In this document: positions 1 to 12,082 of the stretch, piece after piece
How the letters are laid out: every line of letters begins with the position of its first letter
How positions within the stretch are numbered: position 1 is the stretch's first letter
NCBI GenBank assembly: GCA_030035585.1
Contig: CM057462.1
Span: forward strand, 95,687,234 to 95,751,233
DNA from: Dugong dugon
Taxonomy: Eukaryota; Chordata; Mammalia; Sirenia; Dugongidae
Length of the DNA: 64,000 bases
Reading direction: 5' to 3'
Made by a program: the position numbers and the translations under genes
The notes under the pieces: model-generated
Database searches by the model: none
Seen by the model: the letters and a program-made list of their open reading frames with translations, nothing else
What the model was told of the DNA's origin: nothing

Positions 1-856
1 AACCAAAGATCTTTATTCTAGTGACCAAATCATAAATTAGTATGTTTACTAACTTTGAAAGTAGCCTCAAAATCCAAATAAGAGTTATCTCTAAGTAGAA
101 CACCAAAATAAAAATAGAGGTAAAAATAAAACACTTTCCAAAACCTTCTTCAGAGTGCATCAGAAGACCAACAGAAATCAGCAGTTGAGCATTTATTGTT
201 TAATTAGGAACATAGGAAATTTGGTTAGAAAATGAACAGACCAATTGGAAAATTCCTGTTAGAGTAATCAGGTTTAGAGATGCAGTAATAAGAACAGCCT
301 CTAAAATTTACTGTGTTTGATACAAATGCCTGTCATCAGACACAAACTGACCACCTGCAGACTCTGAACAACCTAATAGGTGTTTTGTTTGGTTGTATGC
401 TTAAAAACAATTTTATTTTAGCCCACATTTAAAAACCAGGAGACTTCAAATGAAAAAATCTGGATGTTCATCTTCTTCAACACCTCTAAAGACCTGGCAG
501 CCCTAGGTCTATATGCCTGCACTGCAGTCCCCAGGCCTGTGTAGTGACCAGAGCTTCCTGACTCATGTACGCCTAGTTCCTGCTTACTACTCCTATAAGC
601 ATTTGAATATGCAACTCTGGAAATAGATCTTTTAGCTTACAGAATAATCAAGACCAGGTACTGAATCTGCTTCATTCCACCTTTGAAGCAAATTCTATAA
701 ATTGGTAGAACAAAGAACACTAAAGGCATTGAACTTCTTGGGAAATGACGGGGAAAGTGTAAAATAGAACTTTAACAAGCCAAGACCCTCCACTCCTGAC
801 TGATACTGATCCTGGTGTCCTTGAAGTCTGGCAGAGCCTATAACTGCTTTATACTA

Positions 857-1045
857 GTACAATGCTTAAGTGCTTGGCTGCTAACCAAGAGGTTGGTGGT
901 TTGAAGCCACCAGCAACTTCACAGGAGAAGACCTGACTATCTGCTACCATAAAGATCACAGCCTAGGAAACCCTGTGGGGTGGTTCTGCTCTGTCTTTAT
1001 GAAGTCACTATGAGTCAGAATCAACTCCATGGCACACAACGATAG
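857..1045 (+). mobile_element. AfroSINE, long form, diverged
   Basis: A tRNA-like head (gcttaagtgcttggctgcta, then a B-box-like ggttggtggtttgaagcc) is followed by the internal segment and the RTE-like tail 'cactatgagtcagaatcaac'. It lies tail to tail with the next SINE on the opposite strand. Confidence 0.85.
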
Positions 1046-1046
1046 C

Positions 1047-1240
1047 CGGTTGCCTTGGAGTTGACCTCAACTCATGAGGACCCCATGTGTGTCAGAGTAG
1101 AACTGTGCTCCAGAGTTTTCAGTGGCTGATTATTCAGAAATAGATTGCAAGGCCTTTCTTCCAAGATGCCTCTGAGTGGACTCAAACCTCCAACATTTCT
1201 GTTAGCAACCAAGCTCCTTAACAGTTTGCACCACCCATAA
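1047..1240 (-). mobile_element. AfroSINE, minus strand
   Basis: Read on the minus strand it has the tRNA-like head near 1240 (complement of 'aacagtttgcaccaccca') and the RTE-like tail near 1050 (complement of 'gttgacctcaactcatgagg'). It makes an inverted pair with the + copy at 857-1045. Confidence 0.85.
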
Positions 1241-1302
1241 GAAACCCATTGCCATTGAGTCAATTCTGACCCATAGCGACTCTATCCCAGGGACTCCAAC
1301 TA
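1241..1302 (-). mobile_element. AfroSINE 3' fragment, minus strand
   Basis: About 60 bp matching only the SINE/RTE tail ('cccattgccattgagtcaat', 'catagcgactctatc'). It is a truncated copy abutting the previous SINE. Confidence 0.65.
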
Positions 1303-2977
1303 ACATCTATTTAAAAAAAAAAAAAAGTTGCCATGAAGTCATCAAATTGACTTTTGGGGTCTTTTGCTTTTGAAGGATTCACACAGCTTTTAATTAGAGA
1401 TCTTGAGGGTTTCTGGATTTACACTTTCCAAAGCTTCTAGCTGGATTTTCTGGATTCTGGTTTATCAGCCTGTGACTACATGAATCTGAACAGCTGTTCC
1501 CTCAAAAGAGTATGGTGATGATGGCATCTGCAAATGGAGTTTCCAAAATTCTATCTTAAGAGGATGTCTTTTACTAGAAAAATATAAACATGAACAATTG
1601 ACTAAATAATCTATGTTTCAAAGTCATTGAACATTAAGATATGACTTAATTTGGGTGGATTAATATAATTGAAATTGTGTTTTTTCTCTATAATCTTAAA
1701 TTAATAAATGATCTTGATTTAAGGTTCTGCCTCTATATGGTTGCAATTGGCATTTAATTTACATTAGATTTTATAATCTTATCTTGGTGTGTCACATTTA
1801 ATCTCTTCCTTGCTGTATTTTGTGCTACTTTTAAAAGGAAATTGTTTGCCATGAAATTGAATCTAAAATCATAAATTCCGACATTTCCTTCCTTTAAGAA
1901 GAACTTTAGTCTGATCACTACAGAAGAATAAAGTCCGAATCTTCCTATAAAATTGTCTCTTTCTCTTTCAAAACACAGTATGGAGTAGTCAGTACAAGAT
2001 TTTAAGCCCAGAAATACATATTCACAGCTGTCTTTTTTTTTTTCTAATTTCTTTTAAATTTCATGCATACATACAGACAGATTTTTAAGAAAGGTGAGGT
2101 TGACGTGGACCAGTACATGGAATACACGGCAAATAATAAAGTCAAATATTACAAGTAAAATGGACTAGAGTAAACATGTCTAGAGCCCTAACACTTACAA
2201 AACTAGCCTGGAAAGTGACCATTCCTGGACATTAGCTACAATTGTTCTCTACTTTAGGAGTCCTCCAACAATGTCATGCTCAGTATCGTAGAAAGAACAT
2301 GAAAATGGGGGACCAGAGATCTAAATTCGGAGTCTGGTTCTGCCCATTTCCCTTCTGTGTGTCTGAGAGCCTCACTTGCCTCTCTGTATCATAAAGGGAG
2401 TTAGACTTGATATCCATGGAGGTCTCTCAGGTATAAAAGGCTATAGGCTTTTGTTTCCTGTCTATGTTCTGGAGAGTGGAGCCAGCCTCTTCATACGAGC
2501 GATGTCCTAGCTACTTTTATGTTTTGTGCCTTGGGATGTGGTCAATACTGGGTCCCAAGTAGCCTCTGGTGAGTTCATGGGCTAGCCCATATCCTGAAAG
2601 TGAAACTGTACAACATCTCTTTCCCCAGTCACATCCTGGTCACTCTTGTTACCACAGAAGGGTCCTAAAGAAGGACAGAAGTCAGAGATTGTTGGAGTAA
2701 CTTGATAGTGAAGCCGTAGTCAAGGTTTGAGGAGTGAAAGAAAGAAGAAGTATGTCTGCTTTGTTTTGTGTTTCCAGACATCATCTGGTCCACCCGTGTT
2801 CTATTGTTGCTGGACAGTTTTTATTATTCCCACCTGTGTTTATTAGCGGCTCCTCGTCTTCTGCATTACATTCCTACCCATTGGTACAGGTGGCCCAAAT
2901 CACTAGAAAAAGCACCTTCAAAAAAATATTCTCATAAACACACATTTCATGGCACTTTAAAGAGAAAGCCAGACAAG

Positions 2978-3325
2978 GAAGTTGTTAGTTGCTATCCAGT
3001 CGGCTCCAACTCATGGCAACATTACGAATAACAGAATGAAATGTTTCCTGGTCCCGTGCCATCTTCATGATCATTGGTGTTTGAGTCTATTGCTGTGGCT
3101 ATTGTGTAGTGCCTTCCAACCTAGGGGGCCTATCCTCCAGCACTGTATTAGACAGTATTCTGTTGTGATCCATAAGGTTTTTATTGACTAACTTCCAGAA
3201 GTAAATCTCCAGACCTTTCTTCCTAGACTATCTTAGTCTGGAAGTTCTGCTGAAACCTGTCCACCATGGGTGACCCTGCTGGTATTTGAAATACCAGTGA
3301 CATCATAGCAACACAGAAGCCACCA
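2978..3325 (-). mobile_element. RTE/SINE-like composite relic
   Basis: The first part (2978-3115) resembles the minus strand of the RTE 3' end seen intact at 53558: 'gctatccagtcggctccaac' and the tract with cctggtcccgtgccatcttc. The second part resembles a diverged afrotherian SINE tail region ('aagtaaatctccagaccttt' and onward). Both parts are strongly diverged, and the subfamily is not assigned. Confidence 0.5.
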
Positions 3326-3851
3326 CAGTATGACAAACTGATGGGAGACAAGGAAGAGGCCTCCTTAAATTCTGCTCTCTGGTTTTCTTGAGGCTTCCTT
3401 TAAGCCCTAATCATGTCGGAAAGGCACTATGTTTATGATGTTTGCTAATACCCTATTCGGGGAAACAGTGTGCCCTGTACTACCTATTCTTAATCGTTGT
3501 CCCTTCAGCCCAATTAATCTGGAGGAAAACTTCTAACAAGACATTAGAAACTGACGGTATAGTTTTCTTGTACATTTCTGCTTTGTTCTTGTGTGTACAT
3601 AACTGAAAATAGCACCTCCCTTTTAGCAAAGCTTTGTTATACAACAGATAGTCTCTCTTTAAGGTTTTCCAAAGTCTCCTTATGGTTTAAATAAGCCCCA
3701 AACACAATGACTGCTTGTCTTACGTTGGCCTGACTATTTGGAGTGTATGTTTGGTTAGCTGTTTATGAAGTCTTCTATTGCCCAAGCCTGTTGACTGATC
3801 CATCATTCTCTGACTAGGTGTCTGTTCTCTCTTCCTTTTTGCTGATCACAG

Positions 3852-3863
3852 AGGCGCAGCCCG
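3852..3863 (+). CDS. SGIP1: SGIP1 12-nt microexon (RRSP)
   Basis: Twelve bases, AGGCGCAGCCCG, sit between a strong acceptor (pyrimidine tract ttctctcttcctttttgctg, then CACAG) and a consensus donor (GTAAGAA). In phase 0 they encode Arg-Arg-Ser-Pro, which is the tetrapeptide I remember between 'VRKSP' and 'GAIKRN' in human SGIP1. The exon is phase 0 on both sides, so skipping would remove four residues and keep the frame. It adds two arginines and an SP phospho-site-like motif to the basic linker after the membrane-binding region. The call rests on splice signals, exact reading frame and recall of the human protein; no alignment was run. A 12-nt match alone would be weak, but the next exon continues the expected peptide. 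Confidence 0.8.
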
Positions 3864-6800
3864 GTAAGAACTCTCAACATTTTTACCTTAAACATGTATA
3901 GAGAAAATTGCTGCCAAGGCAAGGTGGCCAGGTTGGTTTCCCATTAAATTTATGATAACCCAGTGTGAATGAGGCAGATGAGTTAGGTTTTACTGGTTGG
4001 TAGCTTCTGGTCCTCCAAGTGTCCAGGGCATAGTTAAAGATTATCAGAGCACTTGTCCATAACAAACTAAATTCCTATGTAGGAGTTCCAACTCCTAGAG
4101 CTAAATCTGATAAATGTGCACGTGTGTATGTGCACTGTGTATGTGTGTGCGTGCATGTGTATGCGTGTGTAAGTGCAAGGTGTTGAGATTGGCTAAAAAC
4201 ACCATAGAAGTTGATAGAAAAGTGAAAATAAAGAATAAGAAAACTAGAAAGAAGGAAGTAAGAAAACCATTTTTAAAACCAGGTTGTAGTTAAGCGTGAA
4301 TTCAAAACGTGTTGCTGGGCCTAATTTACACGAGTCAGTATCCACTGTTATATAATCCTAATTTCAATTTGGGAGGAAGAGCTATGCTTTCAAGGTAAAA
4401 CTCCTAGGCTGTCACATAATTCTAAATTTCACCACCGAAAACAAACTTTGAAAGAGTTAATCAGTGTTAGATTGTCTTGTTCAAAGTAAATTCTCAGTCG
4501 CTTTCCTCAGGTTGAAGAGTATTAAGAATTTAAAGTAACGAAAAGAAGGGTGTTCACCATGTTTGAAATGCCCTCCTCCTACCTGGTCAGCTCCCTGAGA
4601 AAGGAAATGGGACTGAAAACAACCCTCTCTGATACACCCTTAGGCCTGTGCCAGTTCAATTCATCAATTAGTGTTTGAGGCAAATATCCTGTCCCAGCTG
4701 ACATGTTGGTTATTTATTTGACTACAGAGCTGGGGCTCTAAGTTAAATGTTTTCAGAGACTGCTTTTAGGTTGTGGGTGAGTCCAACCCCATGGTTAGAT
4801 GATATCTCAGATTATGAAAAATATTCTCTTTTTTTAAAGCAAAGAGTGAGTTTACTAATTCAAAAATGAAGGAAAATTATTCACAATATACATATATCAG
4901 CAAACAATCATTGAAAAGAGGAAACTGTGGTCACATGGTGAGGAGGTGAAGGTTTTTTAATTGAATGGTGTTTTGCCTGAATGTGGCTTGTGTGCTGGAC
5001 ATCACGTTAACCTTGTTCCAGCTTTGTCATGCGGGCAACATCAAAGTCATCAAAGATCTGTATGCTGGATCCAGCTGACAATAGGGCTTTCTTTTCTGTT
5101 GCTACAGACTTGCTGTGGTTCATTGGATTATCTGTTCTTCATAAATTGATATTTTTATTCCTTCTAATTTTTAAACAATAGGGTTTTCTTGCATCTTTCT
5201 GCCTTGCTTGCTCACACTTAACTGGGGATTGTTCATTCATGAGGGCAATTTAATAAAAATGTTACAAGGGCTTCTTCCTTAGGGCCTCAAGGGTAAACAT
5301 CTGTTGAATGAGTTAGTACACCTGGGAATCAATGACTACAAAAGAAGCTTTGTACCTTTCTTAGTTTCCTGGGTATTTTACATTTTTAATAAAAGCAGCA
5401 GTACAGAAAAGCCAAATAGTCTTCATTACAGCCTCTGGGGTTCCCGAACTCCTGGATTTCAGGACTCACAGTACTGAGGGGGCCCTGCTCCCTCAATGCC
5501 AGCTTATTAACCTTGTGCTAACTACTTGGAACTAGACCCCCTGTATCTTTTCCTTCAGACCTTATTAACAGATAAGTGATTATCTGAGGCTTCATAACTG
5601 CAAAAAACATCTCAGATCTATTAAACAGTTTATCTCTTTAATTATTTCTGTCCACAGAGTCTTATTTTCCAAAAGCGAATATGTATCCAAACTCCATAAT
5701 AACCATAGCGGATTTAAATGAACGTATTGGTTAAAAGTTTTTTACTAATGGTGTACTAATTCTCTATATGGCACACGAAATAGGAGGAAATAGATTGCAT
5801 TATTAGGAAAGACAAGCTGGAAAATATAGCTTGAAAGGTTTAAATCACCTACCTTATGAGGAGAAATCACTTCTCACCTAAAGAAAAACATCTAATGGAT
5901 CCTTGTTGACATTAAAACTGTTCCTCTCTCCTAAATGAGATAAAAATGGGATAGAAAATTCTGTAAGTCTTTAGGAAAGAGGCAAAGAAGTTTTATGTAG
6001 GTCTGTTACAGAGATCTGGTGCTGAGTTGTTAATGTTATAACTTGAGAAAAGAAAACATGTCTTCACTGGCTTGAGTCTTCACCAAAGTTAGAAAGTAAG
6101 GAAAATGTGTCTCTGTTGGCCACCCCACTGAACTGTCATTCATGGTGATACTTTCTTATACCTTCAATCTCCCCATCCCTGCCCCTGTCATTCTCCCAAG
6201 GCTGGCCATGCCATGTCCCACCCCATGATGCCAACCTTCTGACAGTCTACTTTTCTGGTAGCACCTCATGCTAAGAACTTTTCACTGCTTCTGATTTCAA
6301 ATTACAATTTTTGATCTAGTCAATGCTTCTGTTATCTAAATAAACTTACTTCTGTTTTAAGGTGTTATGGTTGCTATAAAGGCTAGAGATGGCTTTCTCA
6401 GATTATTCCTGACAGGGCTATTTGCATTCCAATAGGATCACAATACCTTGAGCTAAAGGAATGACTCCCAGTAACTGGACTGGTGGGCCCTTGGCAGGCA
6501 GGTGGAATTCCCTGGTTTGCTGAATAAAACGGATCACTCAGTGGCAATGCCTCCAAGTTTCCCTTCCCTTTAACACTTGCCATTTATATCTTTAAAGATT
6601 GCATTAGTAAACTGATGGCTGTTTATACTAGCAACCTGTGTATCCCACCTGACTAGAAGCAGATAGTACCCCTAATACATTCTATAATTTTCAGTTATCA
6701 AACTGGGTCATGGATTATGGTAGCCTTGGATTTACTTTCTTGGCTGCTAGAGTTCAAGGTTCTCGTTTCGTTTTGTCTTTAATGGACTCTTCATTATTTG

Positions 6801-7072
6801 CCTTTAATTTACCATATCTATCCAGGTAAGGGTTTTTTTCTGGTTCAAAAGACTTGTTTATCCTCCCTTCCTCTCAAATAACCTTTGAGTCAAATGAAAA
6901 CTTGATTTATGTGCATGTGTGTCTACAATTTCCAACTTGAATGCAGTTTAAGAAAAATTTTATTTTCCTCATCTGCGTTTCTTAGTTCAGTCTAATGAAA
7001 TAACAGAAATATACATATTGTACATAACATCTATGTGGTCTTAAGCCTTATAGTGTCTATTTCTGATTCTAG
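3864..7072 (+). other. SGIP1: SGIP1 intron between the two microexons
   Basis: The intron is 3.2 kb. It opens with GTAAGAA and closes with TGATTCTAG. It has a GT-rich stretch near 4110-4170 and otherwise AT-rich unique-looking sequence. I recognise no mobile element with confidence and no further exon. Confidence 0.7.
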
Positions 7073-7097
7073 GGTGCAATTAAAAGGAACTTATCCA
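7073..7097 (+). CDS. SGIP1: SGIP1 25-nt microexon (GAIKRNLS)
   Basis: This 25-nt exon lies between acceptor ctgattctAG and donor GTAAGTA. It reads Gly-Ala-Ile-Lys-Arg-Asn-Leu-Ser plus one base (A) that forms a Ser codon with the next exon. Entry is in phase 0 from the RRSP microexon and exit is in phase 1. The peptide matches the human SGIP1 stretch I recall before 'SEEVARPRRS'. Because it is not a multiple of three, skipping it alone would shift the frame, so it is probably constitutive. Two consecutive exons below 30 nt are unusual and easily missed by gene predictors. Evidence is splice-site quality, frame continuity across four exons and recalled protein order. Confidence 0.88.
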
Positions 7098-8038
7098 GTA
7101 AGTATATTTTAGCTACAAGAAATAGAGTACTATTTAAAAGAAGGAATGGTTCCTTGGATCTTAGAGGATGTGTACATTTGAATTATATACACTTTGGACT
7201 GAATTTTTAAGTTTTATAATTTTTTTACTTTTACAGCAAAGACATCTTGTAATGATAGAGGATCTCTGTGGGCTCAGAATGATTAATATTTAAATTCTTA
7301 AACTGAATGTGCTTTTGGAAAGACATTTCTATCTTCTTCCTATATTTGTCTACTCTTGATGTATCATTATAACTTTAGAAATGAATTTAATCAAGTATGT
7401 GTTTGTTGGTGGGGGTGGGGAGAGGAGGAGGACAGAAGGAACTAAAGGTAGATGCAGTTTAACCATTCTTGTGTTATTTAACATGAAAATTTAATCAACC
7501 AAAGTGATATAGGTTATCATATGCATAGAGTACTATTTTCCTCTGCTGCATACAACACATTCCAGGAAATTCTAAATTCATGGTATATAGTTAAAGGTCT
7601 GACATTTTCTTGGCATTTCAAGAAAAGAACAGGCATAGAATGCTGGATTCATGTACTGTGTACATATGGCCTGACTTAGTAGTCTCATGCTAATTGAGTA
7701 GCAGAACTGATCAACACAGCAGACATTTGAAGAATCGTATGCTATTTCGCTAAGCTCTGCAATACACAAATCTATTTAATGGCTTATCATGGAGGTTCCT
7801 TGGTGAATGAGATTTTACAAATGCCAGAGAAAATGCCACTACATATGCCTAATACATGACTGTTGCATTGCCAGGAGAGAGGGCTTGTTTTCTGGGTTTG
7901 TTTTGCAGTGTTTTAATATTGAATTGCTTATTGATGGGACTTAAATCTCTTAGTGTTTCCAAACAACTCATAAACGATATCAGAGGGGAATGGTAAAATA
8001 TAGGCCTAAAAAGTCCCTTTGTCCTGTGTATCAATCAG

Positions 8039-8090
8039 GTGAAGAAGTGGCAAGACCCAGGCGTTCCACACCAACTCCAGAGCTTGTAAG
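8039..8090 (+). CDS. SGIP1: SGIP1 exon, basic linker (SEEVARPRRSTPTPELVS)
   Basis: A 52-nt exon, acceptor atcAG and donor GTGAGC. It starts with GT, completing a Ser codon. It then reads EEVARPRRSTPTPELV and leaves AG, completed by C in the next exon to Ser. The human protein has the near-identical run ending 'TPELIS', so Ile to Val is the only change I see. A second GT dinucleotide (GTAAGG) lies 5 nt upstream of the frame-consistent donor, giving two overlapping donors; use of the upstream one would shift the frame. The segment is Arg/Pro/Thr-rich with TP dipeptides, typical of a phosphorylated linker. Confidence 0.93.
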
Positions 8091-9427
8091 GTGAGCATGG
8101 AAGACATTGGTTATGTCTTATGCAAGGCATCATGCCCTGTTAACATTTAAGCAAATTTTCTCTGGGCTAATCTCCTGACTACCTGTTAATAAGCAGGCTA
8201 CCCATAGTTACAAGTCATAGTATGGTCCAAATATGCTATCATTTCTCATAACTGCAGCCCCAGGGAGACCTTTGGGGAAGTATTCTGCGGTCATCTAAAG
8301 TAACCGTCCATCAGAATGTTTAGTTCGCTCACTAATGGGAAGGGTCTTTTGGTGTCTGGAATGCTGATCCAAAATATGATTATATTACCCTATGGAGAAG
8401 GTTATAATTTCGTGATACATTAATATTTGTCGCACACCAAAGGAATCTTCTTAGATGTTTTGGGTTTTGGCAAAGCAGTGTATTCTTTGGGTTAGGTAAG
8501 TATTGTACAAATGGGTATTGTTTTCAAAAAGACTGTTATTACTATTTAAAAGCTGGGTTCTTTTACATTTTTCCCTCCTTCCGCAATCCCTCCCCTCTCC
8601 TCTTCACCTCTTCACCCCCTTCCACACGTACATGGAGAGAGAAAACTCCTTAGGATCAGTGAGGGGAATCAGGACTAGAGAAGAAATAAAGAAGATTATG
8701 CAGCCCTTTGGTAATAATCTATCTAGAGTAATAATTAGAAGAAATGGTGAGAGTTTAGCTTATCATTTCCCTGCTCCCCCCACCACCAATTTCTTGATAC
8801 GCTGCTTCCCTTTCTGTAGTGTGCTACTTTAGGATGTTAAGAGGTTATGGCTAGGCTGTTGGGTGGGGAGAAATGAAATTAGAAGTTGGAAGACCCTGTT
8901 TCTTATTCAGACACAAACACTGACATCCTGGGTGGCTGGTCACCTTACCTCCCTATACCTAAACTGTGTTAACTACAAGAAAGAGGTGTGGTGAAGACCA
9001 ATATAAATGTTTTTTGAGATCTTAAGTGAGAAAGGCACTTTGCAATAAACTCTTATCTCTAGTATTATCTCATCTAGGTGTAAATAATCATGATGCTTGG
9101 AAAAGACTTTCTCTCCTTCTAACTTACTTCTGTTGGACCACCACCCTGGTACCCTACTGAGAGCCAGGGATCTTATCTCCTACCAACTCTCTTGTCCCAT
9201 AACATATTTATATATTTGACATCCTTTGTAATATTTTCTAGCCCTACAAGAGCTTTGTATACACATGCTTGCAGGCATGCTTACAAGAGTGCACACACTG
9301 GCACACACACATGCACACACACCTGTCTCACCTAGAGAACTATTTGAAAGCTTGTAATTTGTATATCTTTTTTAGCATTAATAATCCCTGTCTTTCTCTC
9401 TGTTTTGCTTTAATGTATATGGTTTAG

Positions 9428-9513
9428 CAAAAAGGCTCCAGATGACACTATGGCCCTTGCTCCCCTCTTTGGCCCACCATTAGAATCAGCTTTTGATGAA
9501 CAAAAGACAGAAG
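9428..9513 (+). CDS. SGIP1: SGIP1 exon (linker, [15 protein letters not shown])
   Basis: An 86-nt exon following a pyrimidine-rich tract and ggtttAG, with donor GTAAAAG. It starts with C (completing Ser), then reads [20 protein letters not shown] and AFDEQKTE, and leaves G. This corresponds to the human SGIP1 linker run '[19 protein letters not shown]', and no frame break is present. The short hydrophobic/aromatic motifs in an acidic disordered context (PLFGPP, SAFDE) suit an endocytic adaptor linker, but a specific partner is not claimed. Confidence 0.95.
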
Positions 9514-10903
9514 GTAAAAGAAACTATATGTATATGGATTTGTTTTTCTTTTCAGTGAAGTATGACTTACCTAGAGTAAGTATAAGTGTTTTGAGGCATT
9601 TTTTTTCATTTATTTATTTATTTGTTTTAATTTTTTGGTGAAAATATGCACAGTCAAAGAATCACCATTTCAGCAATTTCTACATGTACAATTCAGTAAC
9701 ACTGATTACATTCTTCAAGTTGGACAACCATTCTCAGTATCCTTTTCCAAATTATTCTACCACTGTTAACATAAAATCATTGCCCGCTAAGCCTCTCATC
9801 TAACCTTTCGAGTTACTGTTGTCAGTTTGATCCCACATAGATAATTCTTTAAAAGAGCACAATGCTCAAGGCAGACATACTTTACTAATTAATATGAACT
9901 ATTGTTTGATTCAAAGATGATTTCAGGGAGATAGTTTTGGCTTGATGTTTAAGATTTAAAAATTCTCAGGGCAATAGTTTCAGAGGTTCATTCACCTCAA
10001 TGCCTCCAGACTGTCATTGAGAATTTGATTGAGGCACATTTTTAATGCATCATCAGTTTCTTGTGTGAAAGAAAAGTTCTCATCAAGATGTTTTATAAAG
10101 CACAGGAGTTTAGTTTGCAAACCTCTATTATTTTAGGATTTGAAGCTTTCCTCCAAAAAAACAAAAATCTAATACCTAACAAATTCATTCCTCAAAAGAG
10201 GTCAGAAAGAATTATTGCAAATCTGCTCAAATCACTGGTCAGGGAATAAGTGCTCTGTGAGCTAAACAGCCATCATTTGAGGTATTAGCAGGAGCACAAA
10301 GGAGCCAGCCCCTTATACTCCCCATCATAGTCCCTGTCATTGCAATCAGGCCACATTTACTGTTTCACCTCATCAATGGAAGTGTCAACTGGACTGCTCG
10401 AAAAAGACATTGTTTGGAGAACCACAATCCAGGAGTGACCTTGAATCATTTAGCAATTTAGAAGTAAAATGTGGGAGAAAAAGAATACATTCATTTCTGT
10501 CATTATTATTGAGCTTGCCTATTATTCATTCATAGAGTTAAATTTCATTTTTTAATGGCCATAAATAGCATATCCCTTGCTGATATAAAAGAAACTCTCT
10601 ATAAAAAGAATCTGATCTATGCTTGAAATGTGTTTATGTCCAATATACATAACTTCTGTAACTGTGTTTGGTAATATATAGTGTGACTTAAGAGCATTAT
10701 GTAAAATGTTATTTTTCCAGGACTCATTGGTGAAAGAAATTAAATATGTTAGGACAACAATAATTGGAAGCATAATGAGTAAGCTAAACCACAATAACAA
10801 AGAAACTCCAAAGTAGGGCGAATTTAACAAGATAGGATTTTATTTATGTTCATGTTAACAGTCTAGAAGTAAACAATATAAGACTGATAAGATGGCCCTA
10901 AGG

Positions 10904-11104
10904 ATCCCTAAGGTTTCACAGTGGTTAAGCACTCGGCTGCTAACTGAAAGGTCGGTGGTTCAAACCTACCAGTGCTCCGTGGGAGAAAAGGCCTGGTGAT
11001 TTGCTCCTGTAAGGATTGCAGCCTAGGAAACTCATGGGGCAGTTATACTCTGTCATAGAGGATCACTATGAGTCAGAATAGACTCAATAGCACACAACAA
11101 CAGG
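10904..11104 (+). mobile_element. AfroSINE, long form
   Basis: The tRNA-like head ('cacagtggttaagcactcgg', 'ggtcggtggttcaaacctac') is followed by the internal 'gtgggagaaaaggcctggtg' segment and the tail 'cactatgagtcagaatagac', then acaacaacag. Confidence 0.9.
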
Positions 11105-11195
11105 GTGGCCCTGCCATCTTCAGAATGTGGCCCTCATCTCTGGGCCCAAGGTAGCTGCTCTGGGTCTCATTATCTCCCATTTAGAAGAAAGGAGG

Positions 11196-11720
11196 TGTCA
11201 TAGGCTGGGTTCTCTAGAGAAGCAAAACCAGTGAAGCATCTATATATACATATATATAGAGAGAGAGAGAGGAAATGGCTCATGTGGTTGTAGAGGCTGA
11301 AAAGTCCCAAGTCCATGGGTCAGGCTGGAGGCTCTTCCTGACTCAAGTAGCTACAGGGGCTGGTGAACTCAAGATCCAGATTGAGGAGGCTGACGGCTCC
11401 CAAGATTGGCAGGCAAGCTGCTAGCTCAAGTCCCAAGAACCAGAAGTTAGATGAACAGGAGCCAGCTGCAGGATCCAGAGAGAGTAAAAGCCCGTGAACC
11501 TTGCCAGAAAGTCTACCTCTATTGAATGCAGGCCACAGCCCCAAGGTAACTCCCTTTCAACTGATTGGCTACTCACAGCCGATCCCATCAGGGAAGTGAT
11601 CACATTATTATACGACTGCCAAACTACTGAGAATCATGGCTCAGCCAAGTTGACACACAACCTTAATGATCACATTCCACCCCTTGTCTACTTGGCACCT
11701 GTATACATCTCCTTATACCA
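11196..11720 (-). mobile_element. MLT2-like ERVL LTR, minus strand
   Basis: The low-coordinate end ('ctgggttctctagagaagca') is the reverse complement of the terminal 3' end of MLT2/ERVL-type LTRs. A (TA)n/(GA)n tract and the 'ggctcatgtggttgtagagg' block follow, in the order seen in these LTRs. It lies directly downstream, in minus-strand sense, of ERVL pol sequence, as expected for a provirus 3' LTR. The high-coordinate boundary is approximate. Confidence 0.7.
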
Positions 11721-12082
11721 TACATAATCTCGGAATAAAGACAATTATAAAGTCATAATTGCTCTTAACTTGATACAACTAACATGTGTACAACTGAAAA
11801 CGCACTAGCTGTTTACGTCTTATATTTCATAAGTGAAGAAAACAAAAATATTTAATGCACACATACAAGGAAGTAATACTCATAACAATCACAGTCCTCA
11901 TTTCTGCAGTTGGTCATGTGGTTGTAACTGACATTTAGAACTACCTTCTTCCACCTCTCATCTATATTGCCTTTGCCCTCAGCAAGCACCTCAGCTGGTC
12001 ATGGTTCTTTGCCTAGTGGGGTGACCCAAACTTTCATTCCTGAAGGATCTGGGACCTCAGCAGTCATGTCCGAATTGGGTTG

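Larger units (their letters stand above)
1..3851 (+). other. SGIP1: SGIP1 intron (3' part) with SINE and RTE relics
   Basis: No exon is recognisable here. The stretch ends in a pyrimidine-rich tract and CACAG acceptor just before the 12-nt microexon at 3852. It carries a tail-to-tail AfroSINE pair (about 857-1240), a third partial SINE, an old RTE/SINE-like composite (about 2978-3325), and otherwise AT-rich sequence in which I see nothing functional. The SGIP1 exons that should precede the microexon (encoding the membrane-binding N terminus and acidic region) were looked for and not found, so they should lie upstream of the window. Confidence 0.6.

Noticed and set aside
1..3851. Search for the preceding SGIP1 exon (expected to end in 'VRKSP')
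   Set aside because: No matching codons with splice signals were found, so it should lie upstream of the window.
8503..8832. A 109-codon open frame in a SGIP1 intron
   Set aside because: No similarity recognised, no splice signals in frame with neighbouring exons, and unremarkable composition.
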